Positions 24,492-35,000 of a stretch of 64,000 nucleotides of DNA are shown piece after piece. Both the position numbers and the translations under genes were made by a program. The notes beneath the pieces were generated by a model. The model saw only the letters and a list, made by a program, of their open reading frames with translations, did not search any database and had not been told where the DNA came from. The first letter of the stretch is position 1. Every line of letters starts with the position of its first letter. The stretch covers positions 1,004,001 through 1,068,000 of the forward strand of contig JAOTON010001032.1 of the NCBI GenBank assembly GCA_034440635.1. Reading direction: 5' to 3'. Source of the stretch: Lepas anatifera. Lineage: Eukaryota > Arthropoda > Thecostraca > Lepadidae.

Positions 24492-24839
24492 TACAAACAA
24501 ACTGTTGCAGTGATGCTATATCTATTGAAGATTTGCCTGAATCTTGTAAACGATCCACAAATCGATGATCATCGAGTCTACATTTCCCAGGCATTTTCAC
24601 GATCCTCTTCCAAGCATGAACAATTGGTAATGGAACTAAATATACTGACAAAATGCTGTTGGTCATAGTTCTTCATTCTTCACCCGTTCATTATACCCTT
24701 CCCCTTAGCATTTAGGTGCGAGCGTGTGCCGGTCGAGAGACAATGAAGCACTTCCGCCATCGACAGTGAGCAAGCCCCCCCTCCCCCGTCTTAAAATGTT
24801 GCTTACTTCGCCCAAATGGACTGGACCCCAATATGTGGG

Positions 24840-25480
24840 CATCGGTGTCCCTCATTGGTGGATCCAGGGACATTTTTGGTGGGGCGAAACCAACGCTTTT
24901 GGGGGTTAAATCGAGAAAAACAGTAAAAACATTGTATGTATTAAGAAAACGGTCAAAATTTGGTTCTTTGGTGCCAAAAGCAATGGAAGATCCCAGAGAG
25001 GCAAAGATAAATTTCCCCCCAGCGGAAAAGCTCGATGAAACTGTGTTTTTGCCCTCCCCCTCCCCCCCCACAAGCGGTCACTTCTTTAGTTTATAAGCAA
25101 GATTTTGGCGACTCAACTCAAACTTCAAACAGAACCCGTTAATTTCAGTGTAAATATTTGGCTTTGGATAAGAAAAGCATTTTGAGCCGATTTATTTCAC
25201 CCCGTCACGTTTTTTCAACTTTGATTTGCCGCCCCTCCCAGGCCGACACGCTAGACCCCCGCTGGCCAAAAGATATTGTTTTAGGCTTTGATGCCGGGCC
25301 ACGGTCCCTTGGTCCCCGCTTGGATCCGCAAGTGGTGACCTTGCGATGGGGTGGTGACGCACGAGTGATACAGCAAAGCCGCTGAAAGCGCCCAAAAACC
25401 TCAGGATGCACACGTTGGGTTTGGTGGTCCGAAAGTACCGGCCCCCTTCGGAAATCCAGGACCGGCTGCGTGGGAGCAAT
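24840..25480 (+). mobile_element. Composite of GGATCC-end transposon fragments
   Basis: Starts near CATTGGTGGATCCAGGG (about 24853) and contains the reverse end TTGGATCCGCAAGTG near 25320. A further degenerate end follows near 25455 (AAATCCAGGACCGG). Boundaries are uncertain and there is no ORF of note. Confidence 0.4.
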
Positions 25481-25989
25481 CATATCTAAATCCGGAAATT
25501 TGTCTGGGAAGAGCGGAGGAATTATCGCTAAGGCTGGCGGACTTTATGGACTTCAAATCTCAATATCGAGGGTTTTACTGTTTTTATCTGGCATCTTTTG
25601 CCAGTTTGTGTTTTTCTTTTCTTCTACAGTGCATGCTGCATGCAAAAAACAACACACACACGCAAAAGCCGCAAAAGCAATAATAAAACTGGTGTGGTGT
25701 TAGGAAAGGTTGGTGCTGCAAGTGTTATCACTAAACATACCTTATATTCTTATATTTCCCCCTCATTTTATTTGTGGATGAATGAAAGTATTCCCATGAT
25801 TCATACTAATTTCTTTTGCACATGGAATTTTCTCGACCTGGACGGGCTCATGTAGTGCCACCATCTCCGTGCTTAGAATTTTTGTAAAAATCATCACATG
25901 GACTGGAAACTTAGCCCGAGTTCTAAAAAGTATGTTCCCAAATCATTGACGCAGGGACAATGGCCCACGACTTCAAATTAGTTTAGATT

Positions 25990-26300
25990 TGTTAGTTTTT
26001 TCATCATTTTGTTCTTTTTGTTAAGTGTGTTTTGGATTATCTGTTGCTCACTTTGTTTTGTATAGTTTCTCATCTTTTTTTGCTTTTCTGTGGTGTTTTT
26101 TTTGTTTTTTTGTGTTATTTCTGCTGAACAGCATTGTGTTTCTTTGTCCTAATCTCATAACATACAGACCTCACTTGTGCTGTACTGGATGGCTATTGCT
26201 TGCCTTCCTCATGTTTCTTATCTGCTGTTCTTTTCCTTTGCTTTTCATCACCTGTCTGTATGAAAAAATGAAATAGAAATTGATTGATTGATTGCAAATG
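25990..26300 (+). mobile_element. 3-prime tail of a LINE-like retrotransposon
   Basis: A T-rich stretch without long ORF ends in ATGAAATAGAAATTGATTGATTG, a (TTGA)n tail of the type that closes many invertebrate non-LTR elements. Clade not determined. Confidence 0.4.
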
Positions 26301-26667
26301 ACCATTTTAAAAATGGTAATGTGAAGCCATATAAGGCAATATGAATGATTTCAAAAGAAAATATGTGTTGATGTGGTCAGGGAGTGGCCAGGATTCTTCT
26401 CACAGGGCGCCCCAGAAAGGGCCTGTGTCACATTGCCAAAAATGCTGTGCTTTTTACAGAATATATTTCTGAAGAGGACTTCCGCACCCCACCGGGGTCC
26501 GGAGCCACCTTCGTCCCACCGGGGCCATCGATGCCCCCTCTAACTCTAAAAATATGGGGGTTAGAGCAAATCTGCCATGTGCATTAGAAAGCTTGCATGA
26601 ATTCAGTAAGAAATTACTTAGCATGTTTAAGCGCTCAGGTCAATGGTTTGATCTCCGGAGGTCAAGT

Positions 26668-27006
26668 CTAGTGTTAAGTATGGAATTTTTGACGAGATCT
26701 GGTCGGTGCGAGTGCCCTTTGAAACAGGAGCGAGTGGTGCGAATTTTATCAACCTGGTTCAAATTTGCGAGACTGGTGTGAGGAAGGTGACACAGAAAAC
26801 CAAACAAATGATGGCTGAATGGTTATAAAGACACAGGAGGGGCCTTAACTAATAAGAGAGGTAGCATTGCATCATGTGGGTAGAAATTGGGTGCATTTTT
26901 CTCCCTGGTATATGGCAGATTGGTGTGACTTTTTGTTGCTGGTGGTGCGAGAATTTTAGATAGCTGGTGTGACTCATTTGGCCTGCTGCCATACTTTGCA
27001 GACTGG
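26668..27006 (+). mobile_element. hAT-type MITE, CTGCAAAGTATGGC ends, copy 1
   Basis: Flanked by GGTCAAGT on both sides (26660-26667 and 27007-27014). The right end is TGCCATACTTTGCAGACTGG; the left end is mutated. The empty site is visible near 46275 in the sister element. Confidence 0.82.
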
Positions 27007-27415
27007 GGTCAAGTTAGGTCACGATAGGCTATTTTCACTCAAATATGCAATGCTTAAGAAAACCGGGCCTAACTCTTATGCCATTGGAGCTATTGAGATC
27101 TGGCTAACTACATTGGATAGGAAAATTCCATACATTTTTCCACTATGTGGAATGTAATGACCTCCCGCCAATGATTTGACCTCCAGAGGTTATGTCGTGA
27201 CCTCATATGACCTGAGGTCACCAAAGGTCAGAAAGGGACTTTGCCATGTATCAAATGAAAGCTAGTGATGAGATATACCAGATGGTGTTTGATTCAACGC
27301 TCTAGCTTAATTAGGCCAAAAAGTTATTGCCAAAATTCAGTTTTTGACCCCTGGTGACCTTGGATGACCTCAGAGAGGTCAAAGGGAAAATATGAACCCT
27401 GGGATATGTGAAAGG

Positions 27416-27778
27416 CAAGTCTGCAAAGTATGGCAGCAGGCCAGACGAGTTGCTTCAGCCATCTAAAATTCTCGCACCGCCAGCCACCAAAAATTTGTAC
27501 CAATCTGCCATATACCAGGCAGAAAAACGCAACCATTCCTACCCACAAGATGCAATGCTACCTCTCTTATTAGTTAGTTAGTTTAAGACTTTTCATAAGA
27601 CCCCCTCCTGTATCTTTATAACCATATAGCCATCATCTGTTTGGCTTTCAGTGTCACCTTCCTCGCAGCAGTCTCACAAATTCGCGCCAGGCTGGTAAAA
27701 CTCGCACCACTCGCTCCTGTCTCCAAGGGCACTCGCACCAACGAGATCTCGTCGAAAATGCCATACTTTGCACACTGG
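27416..27778 (-). mobile_element. hAT-type MITE, CTGCAAAGTATGGC ends, copy 2 (inverted)
   Basis: Perfect 8-bp duplication GTGAAAGG (27408-27415 and 27779-27786). The body is the reverse complement of copy 1. The unoccupied site is seen near 46670 in the sister element. Confidence 0.88.
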
Positions 27779-29009
27779 GTGAAAGGGTGTCCAAGAACGC
27801 TTTTCTGAGCAAGCCAAGCATTTGCAATCGTTTTTGTGGCTTTCAGATCATAAGACAGCTTTTTCCCATGCTTTTTCAATGGGAGAGGTCACCTCGCGAC
27901 CTAACCTCAGGTCACGAAATCGAAAAATCCCGGATATACACCTTGTAGACTCTGGTGGGGCCATAAAGTGTAGAAAGTTTCAAATCGATCGACTGAGAAA
28001 CGTAGCTCTTATAGAGCTCAAAAGTTGAAGTGAGGTGACCTTGGTTGACCTCGTCTGGTGACTTGACCTTGGGTGACCCGGGGTAAAAAATTTCAGGGAT
28101 GGTGGGAAAATGATGTGGTGAGAGATAGAGCCCTCAACCGCGGTCCTGCGTCGTCATTTTTCTACCATCCTGAAAAAAACCTTGGGGGGGCCATCGATGG
28201 CCTCCGATGGGGCGAGGGTCAAGAGGGCCTTGTCTGGTGTGAAATTTCAAATTTGGCCACAGAGCATAGTGCGGGTGAGCTCCGCTTCGCGCGGCCCGTG
28301 TCCTTAGCGAAGCCCCTTGTGCCCTAGGAGGGGGGCTTCTGTCCATGCCCCCTTGGCTACGCCCCTGGACGTGGTAGCACTTCCATGCAGTGATTGGGAT
28401 GCTTGTGTAGTGTTAGTGTATTTAAAACAGCTCTGATGAATTGAATTTAGGATGTGCTGCAAAACTGGTTGGTTGACAATACTTACTCTTTTTGTTCATT
28501 CAACGGTATTTGTTATATATTATTATTAATATTTTCTAATTAACAGCCTATTAATTACATATATGCTACACATGGTTCAAAGTATGGCACTTTCAATGAA
28601 ATGTCATCAGCTTGAGTGGTCTTTCAGACAGGAGAGAATGGTGCAAATTGTACTACTGTGGCACTAATTTCTGACACCAGTGCAAGGCAGAGAACACTGA
28701 ATAGCAACAGAACCATATGAGAAGAGAGAGAACTGGCTAAAAATAAACAATGATATTACTATACACCCTTAGATGCTTAGCCTTTGGAATTTTACAAAAC
28801 AATTTGTTGGGGAAAGCTAAGCGTGATATAAAAAATGTCTTACGTGTTGTGATGTGAGACTGCCAGTCTCTAGTTTTTAATTGAGGAAATTTTCAGAGCT
28901 GGCGCAAAATGACATTGATTGCTGACAATCCTCAGACTCTTACAGTTAAATAGACTGCAGAGGCATACTACAAAATATACCACTGAAGTCTGGCACGGAT
29001 CAGGCCGCA

Positions 29010-32000
29010 ATGCCAGTGAAGACAGGAACAGTGAAGTTGTTTCTGGGGAACCTCAGTGACGCCGCCGCCCCAGACGACATCCGGCCCCTGTTTGAGGCCT
29101 ATGGCAAAGTAGTGGAAGCTGACGTCATCAAGAACTATGGTTTTGTGGTGAGTAATGTTCGGATGCCAGAAGGGAACTGGTTTTGTAGTGAGAAGTGCTC
29201 TGATAATGACGGGACTATGGGTGCGTTCTTTGAAATATTCCAGCCTGGAATTCCAGGGACAGTGACGTCACAGCCGTTCTTTGAAACTTTTCCCGGGATT
29301 CCACGTGGAATATTCCCGCCATTCCGCGCGGAACGGTGGGAATAGAAAAAGCAGTCCCGCTCAAGATGGCGGCGCCCATGCCTGAATTTCGTAACAGTAA
29401 GTTCGTGGAATCTGAATATTTATCTGCTTGAAAGGTCCATTATATGTTTTTGCAGGATAATCGGAACCTTATAATAACAGCTAAATGAAGGTAAATGAAA
29501 GATTTGCGCGTGCACAAGTGAAAATAAATAATAAGACTGTCGCACCTCGCCATTTACGCCGCATTCCGGCCTCTGTCAAGAACGTTCCCAGCTGGAATCC
29601 GCGGAATATCACGACGTCACAACCCCTGGAATTCCACCTCGGAATAATTCAAAGAACGCAGCCTATGGCTTACAGGTGAGTAATGTTCAGAAAACAGTCA
29701 GGGGTATTTGGCTTTTGCGAGGAGCAATGCTCTGAAAACGGACAGGTATGGCTTGGTGTAGTGTACAGGAAACAGACAGTTATGGCTTAATGGTGAGCAG
29801 TATTCAGGAAGCAAAGCTTTAGCTCATAATTAATCATTGTTGGGATTTAACGACGCACCAACTGCCAGGGTCATACGGCGTCGCCAACTCTCACCCTGTT
29901 GGAAGGGATTTGGGGATCAGATCGACTTGTTCAGAGGCTCCGCCGGGGCTGAACCCGGGACCGGTGACTTAGAAGACAAGGGTGCTATCCACTAAGCCAC
30001 CTCATCCCCAAAGCTTTAGCTCCCTGGTGAGTAGTGTTCAGGAAACGATGCGGCGCTCTAAACCCGGTAACACCTTCATCACATGGAGGTGATATAGAGG
30101 CACCCTGACCCGGGCATCACCGGCAGCACATGGAGGACGAGTCGGAGGCGAAGCGGGCCATCTCCGCCCTGAACGGCCACGACCTGCACGGCAAGGCGAT
30201 GGTGGTGGAGATGAGCACTGGAGTCAACAAGCGAGGCGCGGCCCGGCGCGGACGGTCAGTGGGAGCGTGGTCAGTAGGGGCGCGTCGCGGGGGTCAGTGG
30301 GAGCGTGGTCAGTAGGGGCGCGTCGCGGCCCGGCATGGGGATTAAGTAGGGGCGCGGCATGGCCCGGCGTGGGGGGTCAGTAGGGCGCGGGGGGTCAGTA
30401 GGGGCGCGGCACGGCCCGGCGGGGGGTCAGTGGGAGTGTGGTCAGTAGGGGCGCCGGGGTCTGGTCAGTAGGGGCGCGGGGGTCAGTGGGAGTGTGGTCA
30501 GTAGGGGCGCGGCACGGGGGGTCAGTGGTAGTGTGGTCAGTAGGGGCGCGGCACGGGGGGGGTCAGTGGGAGTGTGGCGTGGCTCGTTGCAGAGGGTTAG
30601 TGGGGGCGCTTTTTCTGAAAGAGAGGTACACATTTTCTGTGCTCTGTGATCTACGGATGACAGTTGTGAGAAGGCTCTTCTATCATTATGCCATCCCCTA
30701 AACGCCCCCTCTACCGATTCGAACAGCGGCGTGAGCCTACCGTTACCGCCCATGCGTCTTACTGCGCGAAACTCTACCAATTTCAGTAGCGAAAAACGTC
30801 CTCGACCATTCAGTTATAAGAAGCATCCTCTGTTATCCTGCCATCCCTCTCGGTACCCAGCTCTACCCATTTCATTAGTGATAACCGTGTTCTGTACTTG
30901 CGCCATCCGTCTCGGCTCTCAGGTCTACCGATTTCAGTAGTGAGAACCGTGTTCTGTACTTGCGCCATCCGGCTCGGCTTTCAGCCCTACCGATATCAGT
31001 AGCGGGTTGTGCCTCTAACCCGGCAGCAGCTGCAAGATTTTCGTGGGAAACCTGCCCAAGGACACACAGCTGAGCGAACTGAAGGGTCTTTTCGAGCGGC
31101 ACGGCACCGTCGTGGAGGCGGACATCATCTCCAACTACGCCTTCGTGGTGGGTGCCAGCACGCAGTGGGAGGGGTGGCAGTGTTGTTGGATGGTACTCCC
31201 GGTGCGGCGCGAAGCGAGCGGAAACTTGACGCGGGATGGGGAAGTGGGCTTTGCGACGGGGTCAGTGTGAGAAGTGTGGTCTTATTTTTCGAAGTATCTA
31301 AGAACCTGCAAGATATTGTGTAATGCATGTAGCCGGATGAGTTTATATGGGGGCGGAGGGATTGGGATTCTCCCGATTTACATGTTTTATGTCTCCTGGT
31401 TAGATTTATATTTCTGCTGCTGGTTTAGCCTCGGTTAAACCCTGCTGGTGATTTGGTCTCACTCTAATTTTCACTGGGTGGTGATGTATATGTGTGCCCA
31501 GTTGTTAGAGAACGAGAGGCCTAGACTCGGGGTCGGCGAATATGTTATCTTCGATAAGAAAATCATAATAACTGGAGAAGACACCAGTAGAAGAAGGTGC
31601 TTAGGATGTAGAATATAGCATAGAATACCGCATATATATAGAATACTGCATATATATAGAATACTGCATATATATATATATATATATAATACTGCATATA
31701 TATATATATATATATATGCAGTATTCTATATATATGCAGTATTCTATATATATATGCAGTATATATATATATATATATAGAATACTGCAAAGAATGTAGG
31801 CGAACCGGATATGGCTTAAAAGTTCAGTCTGAGCATATGGCCGACTTTTGCTCTAAAGACTAGAACAGACACATGTTTCGGGGTTGCTCTACAAACCTGA
31901 GCCCAGCTTGAAAAGATACATTGGTGGCAATGTTGTTCAGAGAGCAGTGAGGGTTGAGACTTAGCCAAAAAAACGAACTGGCCGACAGATTAAGACTCCC

Positions 32001-35000
32001 TGGCCTGCTATTAATTCTTGCGTTTTTATTTCAAGTTTTCCCATGTATAATTGTGTGCGGTGAAGTAGCAACTCTCTCGATTCGGTCTCAATATGTGATT
32101 ACTCGGCCAATGCTCTACGTCTCCTCTTGTCCCACTTATAGCGATTGTACTGTTTGGGCGCTAAATGGCCTTACCAGGCTGGTGCGCCCCTAACCCCAAA
32201 TTACTAACTAACTAACCAATCTTCTGCAGCTAGTCTGTGTTACAGCAACGTCCTGTGTAATTCGACCCGATGACCTGACCTGACCTGACCTCAGCATATG
32301 GAGAACGAAGATCAGGCGCAGGTCGCCATCGATGACCTGAACGGACACCAGCTTCACGGACAGTCCATCCGGGTTCAGATGTCCACCAGTAGCGTGCGGC
32401 AGGTGAGACCCCGGCCGACGTGCGAGAGGAAGGTCATGGGTTCGATCCTCAGCGCGGGCGAATTTTTAGTCCAGTCGGGTTTGATAATGGAGAATGTTGG
32501 TAGCAGGCGCTGGTTTCAGCATCAGCTGGTGGACTGCGTTAAATCGCTCCTGGTTCGCTGGCTCGTGGCTTGAACACAAGGTAACCGTTGATAAAATTGA
32601 AATATATTTTGGAATAGGTGGATGTGTTAATGGCCAGTAAAAAGTTAAAAATTCGGCGAGTCCCATCTCTTCCGCCTTTTCATTGCCGGTAATGCTCGTG
32701 GGTGCATTTATATTTAGTCGGTTAGAGTACTCCAGCCTCGCCCACCCCTGCTATCTAGTCTATTATGGGAAACCACGTTACTTTCGATATACTTTTTGGG
32801 TGCTGGTGCGTACATTGTGGAGGCAACAAACTGAAATAATGCTTAGATGATTGTGTAAGCTAACTCGCCATATTGCTCAAGCTAACTCGCCATATTGCTT
32901 AAGCTAACTCGCCATATTGCTTAATCTAACTCGCCATCTTGAAATCTGCATTGAAAGACGTATAGTCTGTCGTTTGGTATCGTTCCTGTCCTGGGGTATT
33001 GAGCCGTCCATTCTAGTAGGTTTGAGAGCTTCATGGCTCATCATTAATATAATCATCATCACTGGGATGTCCTCAAACCCCAGTGATGATCACAAGCGAC
33101 AGGGGCTAAAGCAATCCTCTGTTCTGAACTTTTCAATACCACAGGATTGGAACGATACTTATGCAACAGACTAGATAAAATAGGTGAGCAGTCTTGGTAA
33201 AAATTATTCCGCCCAAAGACGAAACCGCGTATGTTCCACGCGAAACGTAAGGGACATACGGAGTTTGACCTGTGAACGGTAGAGGTAAGTGCGTTCTCAT
33301 AAACGAACCTACCGTATGGCCTATTCCAGGGTTGTCGTGCGAAAGAAGGGGGGCATCTCTCATTGATAACACATTGGACGTGCCCTTTTTCCTTTCCACG
33401 GCAGAGGGTCGAAATAAAGAAACCTGGAACCGTTCCCCATCGGTTGAACTTTCCCCATACATAACTTATACCGGTATCTTTAGCGTATTTAGACCGCCAG
33501 ATAGTCCCCCTCTGACGAATCTCTAACAGTGCCTCCGGTCTACTGTAGTATCCGCGTTGTTTTCAGGTGCCGGGTATGGACAAGCTGGACATATGTTACC
33601 GGTGCGGGATACAAGGACACTGGAGCAAGGACTGTGGACGGTTAGTGAGGAGGGGCACTGGAGCAAGGATGGTGGACGGTTAGTGGGGAGGGACACTGGA
33701 GCAAGGATTGTGGACGGTTAGTGGGGAGGGCACTGGAGCAAGGATTGTGGACGGTTAGTGGGGAGGGGCACTGGAGCAAGGACTGTGGACGGTTAGTGGG
33801 GAGGGGCACTGGAGCAAGGATTGTGGACGGTTAGTGAGGAGGGGCACTGGAGCAAGGATTGTGGACGGTTAGTGGGGAGGGACACTGGAGCAAGGATTGT
33901 GGACGGTTAGTGGGGAGGGCACTGGAGCAAGGATTGTGGACGGTTAGTGGGGAGGGGCACTGGAGCAAGGACTGTGGACGGTTAGTGAGGAGGGGCACTG
34001 GAGCAAGGACTGTGGACGGTTAGTGGGGAGGGGCACTGGAGCAAGGATTGTGGACGGTTAGTGAGGAGGGGCACTGGAGCAAGGATTGTGGACGGTTAGT
34101 GGGGAGGGACACTGGAGCAAGGATTGTGGACGGTTAGTGAGGAGGGACACTGGAGCAAGGATTGTGGACGGTTAGTGGGGAGGGACACTGGAGCAAGGAT
34201 TGTGGACGGTTAGTGGGGAGGGAGGGACACTGGAGCAAGGATTGTGGATGTTTAGTGGGGAGGGAGGGACACTGGAGCAAGGATTGTTGACGGTTAGTGG
34301 GGGAGGGGGGGCATGAAATAGTTCTGGCATGCAAAGGATAAAAGTTATCTGCCATTGCTGATGGGATATACCTTTTTCGTGTGCACAACAGTACCTGTAG
34401 GGTAATGACCTGAAATGCCTAAATGTTTGAAAGGCAATCCCATCAACGAAATGAAGTGCTGCCCAGATATGTGTCCCCCATCCCTCCTGGTTGATGCGCC
34501 TCTCTGGTAGTGACTGCCTCGGGTTTAGAAAGCGAGGAGGCGTGGGGTGGGATGGTGGTGCTTTCCCCTAAAATTGCTGTACTGGGAGACTCGCCCCCCC
34601 AAATTTCGGGTCTCAGACTTCGATACCTGCGTTTTCTCCTGGTTATCACTGTGAACCTACGCAAGTGTACCCAAGCTGGCTCCAGATAAAGTGTCTATTC
34701 CACGAGCCCAGACGACCATCTGATTTCGGCGCCCTGTTTCGTGGGATTTCATGGGATTGATTTCGTTTTCCTACCCCCCCTCGCTGTCGTCACCAGCTGT
34801 GAATCGCACCCCCTCACCCCCAGTAACGCCCCACCCCCATGTACCCCTCCCCCTCGGCAGTGCGCCGGCACCGGCGTACCCGGCGGCCTACTCCACCTAC
34901 GGACCGCCCGCCGCGCCGCACGACTACGGGTACCAGGCGGCCGCCGCCGCGGTACGAGACCGGGCGCGGTACGCACCCTACCCGGCCTACGGGCCGGCGC

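Larger units (their letters stand above)
26484..28218 (+). mobile_element. TTAA element inside a MITE, itself carrying two MITEs
   Basis: It inserted at the TTAA still intact at 126-129 in the sister host. The duplicated sites here have decayed to TTCC (26480-26483) and TCAA (28219-28222). After subtracting two nested MITEs and their duplications the length is about 1017 bp, matching the uninterrupted sister at 46090-47105 (1016 bp). The subterminal palindrome is GGCCATCGATGG. Confidence 0.85.
26378..28367 (+). mobile_element. hAT-type MITE split by nested insertions
   Basis: The two halves (26378-26479 and 28223-28367) together equal the element at 1-278. Flanks GATGTGGT (26370-26377) and GACGTGGT (28368-28375) form an 8-bp target duplication with one mismatch. 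The gap is filled by the TTAA element 26484-28218. Confidence 0.8.
29133..30050 (+). repeat. Degenerate tandem array seeded at the lark exon 1 donor
   Basis: About seven diverged copies of a unit of roughly 40 bp, reading approximately TATGGCTT..GTGAGTA, then TGTTCAGGAAACAG. The first copy is the exon 1 end plus donor. Later copies lie near 29664, 29709, 29747, 29780 and 30013. Two insertions interrupt it (29222-29660 and 29826-30008). Confidence 0.6.

Noticed and set aside
32403..32470. B-box-like GGTTCGATCC right after lark exon 4
   Set aside because: No matching A box at tRNA distance and no tail or target duplication, so neither a tRNA nor a definable SINE.
33619..34303. Could be taken for a CRISPR-like or coding repeat array
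   Set aside because: The repeats are directly adjacent with no spacers, the unit is 38 bp (not a codon multiple), and the sequence is a copy of the lark exon end plus intron start. It is a eukaryotic minisatellite.
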